Part shown: piece by piece, positions 11,901 through 18,899 of the stretch | Layout of the letters: each line of letters begins with the position of its first letter | Numbering within the stretch: the first letter of the stretch is position 1 | Assembly (NCBI GenBank): GCA_017615355.1 | Contig: JAGAAJ010000025.1 | Span: 1-64,000 of the forward strand | Source of the DNA: Prevotella sp. | GTDB taxonomy: Bacteria; Bacteroidota; Bacteroidia; Bacteroidales; Bacteroidaceae | DNA: 64,000 nucleotides | Direction of reading: 5' to 3' | Notes under the pieces: model-generated | Told to the model about the DNA's origin: nothing | The model's input: the letters and a program-made list of their open reading frames with translations, nothing else | The model's database searches: none | Position numbers and translations under genes: made by a program

Positions 11901-12142
11901 GCAGCCACGCCGCTGAAGGAGTAGTCGCCCTGAGTGTCGGCCAGCACACCGGCCACGTAGACGGTGTCTTTTTTCGTCTGTTTCTCGCTTACCTTGTAGA
12001 TTTGTAGCGTGGCACTCGCCAGGGGAATGCGGCTCTCTCTGTCTGCCACATGCCCATGCAGCGAGACTTGCTGCTGAGCCTTGCAAATGAAGGTACCCAG
12101 TAGCAGGAAGAATGTGATGAATGAAAGTCTGAAGTTTTTCAA
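8987..12142 (-). CDS. TonB-dependent receptor-like outer-membrane beta-barrel protein
   Basis: 1051 aa. After the signal peptide (to about residue 22) comes a carboxypeptidase-regulatory-like domain (about 25-115, SLHGHVADRESRIPLASATLQIY), then a plug-like region (DTVIYNADAFRVPEGSVIEALVEMLPG, about 155-190) and a long beta-barrel of the OMP_b-brl_3 type. The C-terminus is an unusual tail of about 45 residues rich in Gly and Arg (repeats of GERGFGDRGP). It sits at the outer membrane and probably takes up or exports an unidentified ligand; no SusD partner is adjacent. Its start lies 21 bp downstream of the PorX stop, so the two are likely co-transcribed. Confidence 0.9.
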   Translation of the reverse strand: MKNFRLSFITFFLLLGTFICKAQQQVSLHGHVADRESRIPLASATLQIYKVSEKQTKKDTVYVAGVLADTQGDYSFSGVAAGSYLLKATYLGYKTLTRTVNVNGQRATSVPTLLMEAESVVLDEAIAIANLPKMVIKDDTVIYNADAFRVPEGSVIEALVEMLPGAKVDDDGKISINGKDVRKFKLDGRDFMTGNNDAVMKNLPSYVIDKVKAYDEKSDLSRMTGIDDGNDDFVLEFTTKRSARNGIQANPDLGYGTDHRYGIRLTAMKPFGDMRYTFMGNANNVNDRNFSGRGGRGRGNNQGQRETKTGALDISYEDGQKVKASGRITWTHGDVDNWSRNGSENFVNTRGGAFSNSVSQSYQRNNGWTGNMNLEWKMDSVTTLNFRPDINFSTNDSRGFATSASFNANPFDYVTDALSAESRAYMDAHNLIVNDRENKSLGYGESKNINSQLQIYRRIGTKGRNVALSGNIRYSDGNNRNANLSAVHLYQTLNQLGEDSTYQTNRYTLSANDNFSYSIGVTYTEPLLTFLPKPEPEDTVSGGFPAGRGRGPFGNRNRQRSFGAQGLFLQLNYRYSYSHQKNDPSTYDFPDYTDEQFLAVLNEYREWAALFGFLDNPYEMYLSDRLSRYSERTEYGQNIDVQLRMVREKLNMNVGVTVQPQRSHYIQQYLGVPVDTIRTVTNMSPTLNMRYRFNQQTNLQVQLRGQTQQPNITQLLDIYDDTNPLNISMGNPGLKPSFNTNLQVNFQKQRAPKLVEDSLGFQVPKAQSHWSFSTNASWQVTTNSIGNIVTYNETTGGRISRPENINGNWNVRGGASFNIGLDTLNRWDISGGINGSYQHHIGYVNLDRTAQADRNVTHTYNLRPDVSLSFRNKWLSFSLNGELTYARTENELQASRNLTTWNFRYGGNTKVTFPWGSNLSTDFHVYSKRGYSDETLNTNELIWNAQLSHSFLRGKKLTVMLQWYDILHEQTNFSRTVNANGWRDTEVNTITSYAMLHISYRLNFFGGRNGGGERGFGDRGPGERGFGDRGPGGRGGFGGPGGGGGGRRGGW

Positions 12143-12163
12143 GTGTTGGAATGTGTTTGGGTG

Positions 12164-13768
12164 TTATCTTGTTCGTCTCTTCATCGTCACCAGCGGGATG
12201 ATCATCTCTTCCATCGAGATGCCGCCGTGCTGGAACGTGTCCTTGTAGTAGCTGACGTAGTAATTGTAGTTGTTGGGATAGGCGAAGAACGCATCGCCGG
12301 TGGCAAAGACGTAGCTCGTCGACAGGTTGGGCGACGGCAGCTGTGCCTGTGCGGGATTCTTGATGACGAAGAGGTCCTTCGAGTCGTAGCCCAGGTTCTT
12401 GCCTAGTTTGTAGCGCAGGTTGGTGTTGGTATTGCGGTCGCCCACAATCTTGATGGGCTTGGTGCAGCGGATGGAGCCGTGGTCGGTGGTGACGACGACG
12501 CGGCAGTCGGTCTGTGCCAGATAGCGGAAGAAATCGCGGATGACGCTGTGGCGGAACCACGAGAGTGTGATGTTGCGATAGGCCGACTCGTTGTTGGCCA
12601 ACTCGCGTACCATACGGCTCTCCGTACGGGCGTGGCTGAGCATGTCGATGAAGTTGAAGACCACGACGTTGAGGTCGTTCTTGCCCAAAGAGCTAAGCTG
12701 CTGCATCAGGCGGTCGGCTTCTGCCGAGGTGTTGATCTTCGTGTAAGAGAAGGTGTCGTGGCGGCGATAGCGGTCTATCTGCGTCTGGATGAGCGGCGCC
12801 TCGTTCAGGTTCTTGCCTTCCTCCTCGTCCTCGTCCACCCACAGGTCGGGGAACATCTGGGCAATCTTGTTTGGCATGAGGCCCGAGAAGATGGCGTTGC
12901 GGGCATACTGCGTCGCTGTGGGCAGGATGCTGAAGTAGAGCTCCTCGTCAATGTCGAAGAGATCGCCTATCTCCTGGGCCAGCAGACGCCAATGGTCGTA
13001 GCGGAAGTTGTCGAGCACCACGAGGAACACCTTCTCGCCGTCGTTGAGCAATGGGAATATCTTCGTCTTGAAGATGTCGGGGCTTAACAGGGGTGAGGGG
13101 TGAGAGGTGAGAGGTGAGAGATTAGCTTTGCCGGCAGAAAGAGGCTTTGACTTTTCTCTCGCCTCTATCCACTCCAGGTAATTGTTCTTCACATACTTGG
13201 CGAAGCCCAGGTTGGCCTCTTCCTTCTGCATGGCCAGCATCTCCGTCATCTGCGAGTCGGTGGAGCTGAGCTGCAGCTCCCAATGCACGAGGCGTTTGTA
13301 CACCTCCACCCAGTCCTGCCAAGTGCGGCAGTCCATGATCTGCATGGCTATCTGCTGGAACTGCTGCTGATACTGGCTCTGCGTCACCTCCGTCTCTATC
13401 TCGCGGCGGTGGATGTTCTTCTTCAGCGTCAGCAGTATCTGGTTGGGGTTGACGGGCTTGATGAGGTAGTCGGCAATCTTCTGACCGATGGCCTGCTCCA
13501 TGATGTTCTCCTCCTCGCTCTTCGTCACCATCACCACAGGCGTGGCGGGCGACAGCTCTTTGATGCGCTGCAGCGTCTCGAGACCTGAGAGGCCAGGCAT
13601 TTGCTCGTCGAGCAGCACGAGGTCGAAAGATTGTTCACGACAGAGGTCGATGGCATCCGTGCCGTTGCTTACGATGGTCACCTCGTAGCCTTTCTTCTGT
13701 AGGAAAAGCACATGAGCCTTCAGCAGCTCCATCTCGTCGTCTACCCAAAGCAGATGTCCGTTGGTCAT
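12164..13768 (-). CDS. porX: PorX: response regulator with PglZ phosphatase domain (T9SS control)
   Basis: 534 aa. The N-terminal receiver domain (residues 1-120) has the DD pair D10-D11, phospho-acceptor D54 (LVLLDEQMPG) and K104 (YLIKP). A helical linker follows, then a PglZ/alkaline-phosphatase-superfamily domain (about 235-534) with VVLDNFRYDHW and VVTTDHGSIR. This is the architecture of PorX, which regulates the type IX secretion system in Porphyromonas and Flavobacterium together with the PorY kinase. A 7-bp repeat insert encodes NLSPLTSHPSPLLSP (residues about 216-230) exactly between linker and PglZ domain. T9SS-type cargo elsewhere in the window (the S8 protease) fits. Confidence 0.92.
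   Translation of the reverse strand: MTNGHLLWVDDEMELLKAHVLFLQKKGYEVTIVSNGTDAIDLCREQSFDLVLLDEQMPGLSGLETLQRIKELSPATPVVMVTKSEEENIMEQAIGQKIADYLIKPVNPNQILLTLKKNIHRREIETEVTQSQYQQQFQQIAMQIMDCRTWQDWVEVYKRLVHWELQLSSTDSQMTEMLAMQKEEANLGFAKYVKNNYLEWIEAREKSKPLSAGKANLSPLTSHPSPLLSPDIFKTKIFPLLNDGEKVFLVVLDNFRYDHWRLLAQEIGDLFDIDEELYFSILPTATQYARNAIFSGLMPNKIAQMFPDLWVDEDEEEGKNLNEAPLIQTQIDRYRRHDTFSYTKINTSAEADRLMQQLSSLGKNDLNVVVFNFIDMLSHARTESRMVRELANNESAYRNITLSWFRHSVIRDFFRYLAQTDCRVVVTTDHGSIRCTKPIKIVGDRNTNTNLRYKLGKNLGYDSKDLFVIKNPAQAQLPSPNLSTSYVFATGDAFFAYPNNYNYYVSYYKDTFQHGGISMEEMIIPLVTMKRRTR
13089..13122 (-). repeat. Heptanucleotide repeat array inside porX
   Basis: CTCTCAC x3 then CCCTCAC on the coding strand at 7-bp period, in frame, at the domain boundary of PorX. 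Confidence 0.85.
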
Positions 13769-13832
13769 ATTCTCTAATTCGCTAATTCTTGATTGAGATT
13801 TTTTCTCTAATTCTCTGATTCTTGAAAAAACA

Positions 13833-14477
13833 CTAATCCGTGATGGCCTTGAGCAGCATCAGCAGGCTGTCCTCATGCTGCCAGCTGAAGCCGGGCACAG
13901 CCATTATGCGCTTCATCATCGTACGTTTCTCCTTGGACAGCTTGCGGTTGAGCTCGCGCTCATGCACACGGATGTACTCGCCTTCGTAGAGGAAGTAGAA
14001 ATGACGGAAGACGGGCAGCTGATAGTCCTCCTCGTTGTTTAGGTCGATGGTGGAGGTGCTGATCTGGTCGCCCAAGTCCAGATTCGAAATCACAATATTA
14101 TTGCGGAGGTTGCGCTCATAGCTCTCCTGGTCGAAAAGCTCCAGGCAGTAGATGGCGTTGTGTCCCACCGAGTCCACCAGATAGGCCAGTTGCTTGTCGA
14201 TGGCCACGAAGGGACGGTCGCCGGGGAAGTCTACGGCCACGATATTGTCCATATTGGCCTCCATCGTGTATTCGCCCTGCAGATAGAGCAGCGCACCGTT
14301 CTTCAGAAAGACGTTGGTGAGCGAATGCCGGCTCTGATGGCCGTCGGCAAAGGTAATGACCGAGGGACGGTACTCCTTATAGCGTGTGGCATACAAGGTC
14401 TTCTTCTGGGCCATGCCTTCAGTGAAAACCATCATTGCAAAGAGCAGTAATGCAAAAATTCTATTCATAGTTTTCAT
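13833..14477 (-). CDS. Exported protein of unknown function
   Basis: 214 aa with a signal peptide (NRIFALLLFAMMVFTEGMAQ). The mature part is about 190 aa with beta-rich segments (KNGALLYLQGEYTMEANMDNIVAVDFPGD) followed by a basic helical C-terminus (ERELNRKLSKEKRTMMKRIM). I recognise no family. The start could also be the ATG nine bases downstream (MNRIF). It lies between porX and the tRNA-Asp pair, 64 bp upstream of porX in the same direction, so it may be read with it. Confidence 0.75.
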   Translation of the reverse strand: MKTMNRIFALLLFAMMVFTEGMAQKKTLYATRYKEYRPSVITFADGHQSRHSLTNVFLKNGALLYLQGEYTMEANMDNIVAVDFPGDRPFVAIDKQLAYLVDSVGHNAIYCLELFDQESYERNLRNNIVISNLDLGDQISTSTIDLNNEEDYQLPVFRHFYFLYEGEYIRVHERELNRKLSKEKRTMMKRIMAVPGFSWQHEDSLLMLLKAITD

Positions 14478-14530
14478 GTCATTTTGATGTAGTGTCGTCG
14501 TTTGTCTAATAAGGTTTTTCGTGTCAGAAA

Positions 14531-14569
14531 CTTAAAAAGCTCATCGATTAGACGTAATCAATGAGCTTT
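14531..14569 (-). terminator. Intrinsic terminator after tRNA-Asp pair
   Basis: Stem AAAGCTCAT(t)GATTA / TAATC(g)ATGAGCTTT with a CGTC loop, followed by T-rich sequence on the minus strand, immediately downstream of the tRNA genes. Confidence 0.8.
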
Positions 14570-14581
14570 GGTTTAATTGAG

Positions 14582-14655
14582 CGGTGCGTACGAGGCTCGA
14601 ACTCGTGACCTCCAGCGTGACAGGCTGGCATTCTAACCTACTGAACTAACGCACC
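14582..14655 (-). tRNA. tRNA-Asp(GTC), copy 2 of tandem pair
   Basis: 74-nt cloverleaf: acceptor GGTGCGT/ACGCACC, anticodon stem CCAGC/GCTGG enclosing CTGTCAC (anticodon GTC), and T arm with GTTCGAGCC. CCA is not encoded. It is identical to the copy 112 bp upstream. Confidence 0.96.
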
Positions 14656-14693
14656 AGTCCAAAAAATATGTTTGCCAATCATCGAAGAGCTTG

Positions 14694-14767
14694 CGGTGCG
14701 TACGAGGCTCGAACTCGTGACCTCCAGCGTGACAGGCTGGCATTCTAACCTACTGAACTAACGCACC
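14694..14767 (-). tRNA. tRNA-Asp(GTC), copy 1 of tandem pair
   Basis: Same 74-nt sequence as the neighbouring copy. A TACTTTTG -7 box lies just upstream and a single terminator follows the second copy, so both are likely processed from one transcript. Confidence 0.96.
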
Positions 14768-14795
14768 AGTAAGGCTCTTTTCCGTTTAGCGGATG

Positions 14796-14803
14796 CAAAA
14801 GTA
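14796..14803 (-). promoter_or_regulatory. -7 box (TACTTTTG) of the tRNA-Asp operon
   Basis: TAnnTTTG match 28 bp upstream of the first tRNA-Asp. Confidence 0.65.
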
Positions 14804-14900
14804 CAACATTTCCTCGAAACAGCTGAACAAAACGCAGACAATTTGCTTGGCGTTAACACTATTTAAGGAAAAGAAGGCGCGAGAGGTGCTCGCTTATTCG

Positions 14901-14908
14901 TACCTTTG
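14901..14908 (+). promoter_or_regulatory. -7 box (TACCTTTG)
   Basis: Perfect TAnnTTTG ten bases upstream of ATG 14919. This excludes the in-frame upstream ATG at 14793 as the start of the DUF5715 gene. Confidence 0.7.
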
Positions 14909-14918
14909 CACTGCAATT

Positions 14919-15716
14919 ATGGCAACAAGACAAATGAAGCACCGTTATCTGCAAGGGCTGGGTATAATTATTATTGTACTCGCGCTCGTGCGATGCGTGT
15001 TTATAGGTGAGAAAGATAACAATCGAGGAGATGAAGCCACAGAACTGCTTGGCAACGAGAATGGTTCAAGCGCTGATAGTATTCTCGCACCTACAGCCTC
15101 AAAAGAGGCTGTCCCTCGTACCCCCGTACCTCCGAGTAATCCCTCGCCTCGTCCTTCAAGGAGCGCCTTCATCGACTACGGCGTAGCTTTCAACGACAGC
15201 AATCACGTGCAGCTCGCGGCAGCTCAGAAATGGGGTGTGCCACCCGTCAAGGATCGTGAGGATGCCGAGCAGCGCAAGCAAGAGCTTGTTTACATGGCTT
15301 GCTCGCCCTACTACGACATGGCCCGTCTCGATGCCAGTATCCCCTATCTCGTGCCTCGCGCCGCCATCCTCCTACAGGATATTGGAATGGCCTTCACCGA
15401 CAGCCTCCTGGCTCGCAACATGCCCCTCTATCGCATGGTGGTGAGCAGCGTACTCCGTTCAGAGGCCGATGTGGTGCGTTTGCGTCGTACCAATAAGAAT
15501 GCCACCGAACAGTCGTGCCACCTCTACGGCACCACCTTCGACATCAACTACACCACTTTCCATCCCGTCGGCAATGCCCGCGAGGTAGACGCTGATTTGG
15601 AAATCCGCCTGAAGAATATCCTTGGCCAGGTGCTCTACGACCTGCGCTCTCAAGGCCGTTGCTACGTGAAATACGAGCGCGTCCAGCCCTGTTTCCACAT
15701 CACCGTTTCCCTTTAA
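14919..15716 (+). CDS. DUF5715-like exported protein, M15 peptidase-like
   Basis: 265 aa from MATRQMKHRYLQG. One N-terminal transmembrane segment (GLGIIIIVLALVRCVFI) is followed by a low-complexity Pro/Ser linker and a C-terminal domain with SCHLYGTTFDINYTTFHP and CYVKYERVQPCFHITV. These two motifs resemble the zinc ligands of M15/LAS peptidases (SxHxxGxAxD and HxH), so a peptidoglycan-directed activity is plausible but unproven. ATG 14919 or 14934 fits the promoter position; the frame upstream to 14793 overlaps promoter and tRNA-leader DNA. It is monocistronic and converges on the fucosidase gene. Confidence 0.82.
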   Translation: MATRQMKHRYLQGLGIIIIVLALVRCVFIGEKDNNRGDEATELLGNENGSSADSILAPTASKEAVPRTPVPPSNPSPRPSRSAFIDYGVAFNDSNHVQLAAAQKWGVPPVKDREDAEQRKQELVYMACSPYYDMARLDASIPYLVPRAAILLQDIGMAFTDSLLARNMPLYRMVVSSVLRSEADVVRLRRTNKNATEQSCHLYGTTFDINYTTFHPVGNAREVDADLEIRLKNILGQVLYDLRSQGRCYVKYERVQPCFHITVSL

Positions 15717-15750
15717 GAAACCCAACTGATGTAGACATCGACCCGTATGG

Positions 15751-17532
15751 TCATTTGTCAATTACCACTTCAAAATCGCTGAAAGCCATGCGGTCGCCCT
15801 CAGCCAGACGGTCGGCATCGAGGCGGAGGATCTTGGCCTTCGTGGGTGCGATCTTGACGGTCTGCCAAATGGGATTGTTGACGATGTTCGAGAACTCGCC
15901 CTCGGCCACCTTTGTCCAGTCGGCCCAGTTGGTGGAGGCCCAGAGGGAGTAGTGGGTGATGGTGCCCTCACGGGTGGCTTGCGGCGGCAGGTAGCGGAAG
16001 GCGGTGATGGTCTGCTCCGTGTCCCAGTCGATCATCATCTGCTTGGGATTGCTGAAGAAATAATGGAGATTGCTGCTGTGCTTCTCTCCGCTGTCGGGGA
16101 TGTCGGCCGTCAGCTCTGGAGCCAGATAGACGGAGGTGCGCTTGATGACGGGGTCGCACTTGGCATCGAGAACTGTGAAACGCAGACGGGTGGCCGTCAC
16201 ATTGGGGAAGCAGATGATGCGACGATGGCCGATGGTGGTCAGGCCGTCGCCGTTCTCCACGAGTTCATCCTTCAGGGGAATCCATCGGCCATTGACCTCG
16301 GCCTCCAGCGAGAACTTCTTCACACGCTGACCGTAGCGGATATCTTCCTCGACGACAAAGCGGTTGAAGGTGGTAGGTTTCTTGAAGGTGATGAGAGAAC
16401 CACCCCAAACTCCTTCCTGCTCTTTAGAGATGGAAAGGTGGCGAGTCTTTGCTTTCTTCGCCAAGTCGTTCTTGAACACTTCGTCAATCATCTTCTTGAA
16501 GGCGATGCCTCGCAGCGAGTCCGTGGGATGGATGCGGCCGTTGGGAGCGATGGGGAAGTTGAGCAACAGGCATGAGTTACGTCCCACCGATTTATAATAG
16601 GTGTCCATCAGCTTCGAGAGACTCTTGACGTGCTCATTCTCCGTCTCGTGATAGAACCAGCCGGGACGGATGCTCGTGTTCGTCTCGGCGGGCACCCACG
16701 AGTCGCCGTCCTCCAAGCCGTAGTGCAGCATGGGCCATGTGACCTCGCCATCGTGGTTGAGCAGGCTCCAGTTCGTCTCGCCCACATTGCCGGCCTCCGT
16801 GCCCACCCAGCGCAGGTCGCCGCGGTCGCTGCCGTCGTTCCAGATGAGGCATCGGGGCTGCAGCTCGCGAATCATGCGGTAGGTCTCGGGCCACTCATAG
16901 TAGGTGGTGCGGTCAATCTTTCGCGTCTCGTTGGCTCCGCCATACCAGCCGTCGCCGCCGTTGGCTCCGTCGAACCACACCTCGAAGATGTCACCATAGT
17001 TGGTGAGCAGTTCGCGCAGCTGGTTGCGGAAATAGGTGACGTATTCAGGCCGACCGTATTCAGGATGATTCCTGTCCCAGGGCGAGAGATAGACGGCAAA
17101 CTCCAGGCCCTCCTCACGGCAGGCATCCGCCAGCTCCCGAACCACGTCGCCCTTGCCATTCTTCCACGGCGTGTTCTTTACTGAATACTCCGTGAACTCC
17201 GAAGGCCACATGCAGAAGCCGCAATGGTGCTTGGCGGTGAAGATGATGCCCTTCATGCCTGCCTGCTTGCAGACACGTGCCCATTGACGGCAGTCGAGGT
17301 CGCTGGGATTGAACAGCTGCAGGTCCTCGTTGCCGAAGCCCCACTCCTGGTCGGTGTAGGTGTTCATCGAGTAGTGGATGAAGGCATACATCTCCATCTC
17401 CTGCCATCGCAGCTGATTCTCTGTTGGCACAGGGCCGCAGGGATCCACATTATTTTTAGTAGTGGTCTGCTGGCCATTGGCAAATCCTGTCATCAGGAAG
17501 CATGCAATACATGCTGTCAACCATCTCTTCAT
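15751..17532 (-). CDS. Alpha-L-fucosidase, GH29
   Basis: 593 aa. The signal peptide (MKRWLTACIACFLMTGFANG) is followed by the GH29 catalytic barrel (about 35-340) with AFIHYSMNTYTDQEWG, TAKHHCGFCMWPS and the nucleophile aspartate in EVWFDGANGG (D188). C-terminal beta-sandwich domains (about 360-593) include an F5/8-type region. It releases fucose from glycans in the periplasm or at the cell surface. A TATTTTTG -7 box lies 24 bp upstream of the start. No transporter is adjacent. It converges with the DUF5715 gene, with 34 bp between the stops. Confidence 0.93.
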   Translation of the reverse strand: MKRWLTACIACFLMTGFANGQQTTTKNNVDPCGPVPTENQLRWQEMEMYAFIHYSMNTYTDQEWGFGNEDLQLFNPSDLDCRQWARVCKQAGMKGIIFTAKHHCGFCMWPSEFTEYSVKNTPWKNGKGDVVRELADACREEGLEFAVYLSPWDRNHPEYGRPEYVTYFRNQLRELLTNYGDIFEVWFDGANGGDGWYGGANETRKIDRTTYYEWPETYRMIRELQPRCLIWNDGSDRGDLRWVGTEAGNVGETNWSLLNHDGEVTWPMLHYGLEDGDSWVPAETNTSIRPGWFYHETENEHVKSLSKLMDTYYKSVGRNSCLLLNFPIAPNGRIHPTDSLRGIAFKKMIDEVFKNDLAKKAKTRHLSISKEQEGVWGGSLITFKKPTTFNRFVVEEDIRYGQRVKKFSLEAEVNGRWIPLKDELVENGDGLTTIGHRRIICFPNVTATRLRFTVLDAKCDPVIKRTSVYLAPELTADIPDSGEKHSSNLHYFFSNPKQMMIDWDTEQTITAFRYLPPQATREGTITHYSLWASTNWADWTKVAEGEFSNIVNNPIWQTVKIAPTKAKILRLDADRLAEGDRMAFSDFEVVIDK

Positions 17533-17555
17533 AGTTTCAATCAGTTTTATGGGTG

Positions 17556-17563
17556 CAAAAATA
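17556..17563 (-). promoter_or_regulatory. -7 box (TATTTTTG) of fucosidase
   Basis: TAnnTTTG match 24 bp upstream of the GH29 start. Confidence 0.6.
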
Positions 17564-17646
17564 CAAAAAAAAGGGTCTAAAACAAAATAAAACCAGCTGT
17601 TTTTGAAAAAAAGAGAGCCAAGCTTCTTACATCTTGCCTCTCCCCA

Positions 17647-17737
17647 AAAGGGAGCTGTTTATTTGTCTGAAGAGCCTCTTTATTCTGCTGAGGAGCTTCT
17701 TTATTCTGCTGAAGAGGCTGTTTATTCTGCTGAGGAG
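17647..17737. repeat. 21-bp tandem repeat, four units
   Basis: Four consecutive 21-bp units of the type CTGTTTATTCTGCTGAGGAGC with a few substitutions. Read on the minus strand they would give heptapeptides such as KEAPQQN and KQPLQQN in a 70-codon ORF (17577-17789). That ORF has no recognisable domain, so I treat the block as non-coding. It adjoins the nested palindrome. Confidence 0.8.
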
Positions 17738-17750
17738 CCTCTTTAGATGC

Positions 17751-17918
17751 GTGACAAAGTGACGTGACTTTGACACGATAAGCCCTCAAATTAGCAGCAA
17801 AAAATCAATAAGTATATTCAATATTATAGAAGTATATAATATTTAATATTATATACTTCTATAATATTGCACTCCTATCCCTATCTTATCGTGTCAAAAG
17901 TCACGTCACTTTAGTCAC
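17751..17918. repeat. Nested palindrome element A
   Basis: Outer arms 17751-17782 and 17885-17918 are inverted copies that differ only by two single-base indels and contain repeated GTGAC/GTCAC. Between them lies a perfect 51-bp AT-rich palindrome (17819-17869, centre at 17844). Total span is 168 bp in the divergent spacer between the fucosidase and the gene at 18264. Architecture matches the element at 40908-41063. Confidence 0.9.
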
Positions 17919-17946
17919 TTTTGGCATTAATGGTCTCCGTCACAGC

Positions 17947-18114
17947 GTCACAGCTGTGACAATATCCCCGCGCACATCGTCACAGCTGTGACGTTTCTGT
18001 GATGCTAAGAGAAATGGAAGGAAAGAAATGGTTTGTAATAGTCTGAATTTCAAATGATTAACAAGATTCTGCTGTTGTCGTAAAAGGAATAGTGGATATC
18101 GTCACAGCTGTGAC
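17947..18114. promoter_or_regulatory. Three copies of palindrome GTCACAGCTGTGAC
   Basis: Perfect 14-bp palindromes at 17947-17960, 17979-17992 and 18101-18114. The last two extend to the 16-bp CGTCACAGCTGTGACG. This looks like a dimeric-protein binding site placed upstream of the promoter at 18231. The protein is unknown. Between the second and third copy (about 18000-18095) I see nothing else. Confidence 0.7.
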
Positions 18115-18230
18115 GCGTAACGGTCTGGCCATCTGTACCAATCAGGACTGCAAGTGAAAAATAAATAACTATTTGGAAAATCTTAACAACGTCTTAACAT
18201 AAAATTTTTGGTCACACGCATAATCCTTCT

Positions 18231-18238
18231 TATCTTTG
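18231..18238 (+). promoter_or_regulatory. -7 box (TATCTTTG) of island genes
   Basis: TAnnTTTG with a TTTTTG motif about 20 bp upstream (18205-18210). It lies 26 bp before the ATG at 18264. Confidence 0.65.
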
Positions 18239-18263
18239 CAGCAGATTTCTAAAGAATAGCTTT

Positions 18264-18899
18264 ATGGAAGAAAAGTATCACTTTTTAAAGAATCCGTTTG
18301 ATAAGCTGTCAAAAGGAGATGAAAATGAGTTCCAAAAAAAATGTGCAAAAATAGCGAAAGAACTCTTCGGTAGCTATTGTATCAATTGTAATGATAAAGA
18401 ATACTATTTTGCAGAGATAGAGTTCTATTATTACGAAAAAGACAGATGGCGTGATAAATGGAATGAAGTAACATACGCTAGGAAAAACTACAAGGCAGGA
18501 GATTTGTTTTATCATCTTAGTGGTATAGATATTTGTTTTGACAGCCATTACGATACTAAAACTGCGAAATTCGGAGGTGTGCTCATTAGGGCAATAAGGG
18601 ATGAAGAAGGAAAAGTAATTGCTGGGCCTCTTACATGTAAAGATGAGATTCTGAATGCGTGTAAATGCGGGAAGATGCCACGATTAAGTCGCGCTTCCAA
18701 AACGCTAAATATTGATGTTAAATCAACTTACCGTGCCTTAGGAGAAAAAGATATCGATAAGGAAAACGACAGATTATGTTTATATGATAGTCGGATAAAT
18801 GATTGGAATCCTCCTAAGAATCGCTATAATACAAGGAAAGGTGAGATAGAGTCAAGAAAAGGTACCTATAAAACGGATAGATTCAATGACAACCACTAA
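18264..18899 (+). CDS. Hypothetical protein (possibly methylpurine-glycosylase-like)
   Basis: 211 aa, cytosolic, no signal peptide, AT-rich coding sequence. Visible features: EIEFYYYEKDRW (about 52-64), AGDLFYHLSGIDICFD (about 79-95), a GGVLIRAI strand (about 106-113), GPLTCKDEILNA, and a basic C-terminus. The order E-x-E-[FA]-Y ... YH-x-SG-x-x-x-C ... GGVLIRA ... GP resembles that of 3-methyladenine DNA glycosylases (AAG/MPG). This is only a pattern-level impression and key residues may be missing. The stop overlaps the next gene by 14 bp, so the two are translationally coupled. Confidence 0.7.
   Translation: MEEKYHFLKNPFDKLSKGDENEFQKKCAKIAKELFGSYCINCNDKEYYFAEIEFYYYEKDRWRDKWNEVTYARKNYKAGDLFYHLSGIDICFDSHYDTKTAKFGGVLIRAIRDEEGKVIAGPLTCKDEILNACKCGKMPRLSRASKTLNIDVKSTYRALGEKDIDKENDRLCLYDSRINDWNPPKNRYNTRKGEIESRKGTYKTDRFNDNH

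Noticed and set aside
8930..12406. Long plus-strand ORFs opposite the receptor and PorX genes
   Set aside because: They are high-GC antisense frames without start signals or domains; the minus-strand frames have clear family motifs. The same applies to other long antisense frames, for example opposite the macroglobulin, GH3 and SDR genes.
14582..14767. Tandem tRNA-Asp as integration site of a mobile element
   Set aside because: No integrase, no truncated third tRNA copy and no direct repeat of the 3' end further along; simple tandem duplication with one promoter and one terminator fits.
17647..17737. CRISPR-like array
   Set aside because: Units are directly adjacent 21-bp repeats without unique spacers and there are no cas genes.
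17577..17789. 70-codon protein with heptapeptide repeats (KEAPQQN)
   Set aside because: It runs through the fucosidase promoter, a tandem repeat and one arm of element A, with no leader signal; the peptide repeat is explained by the 21-bp DNA repeat.
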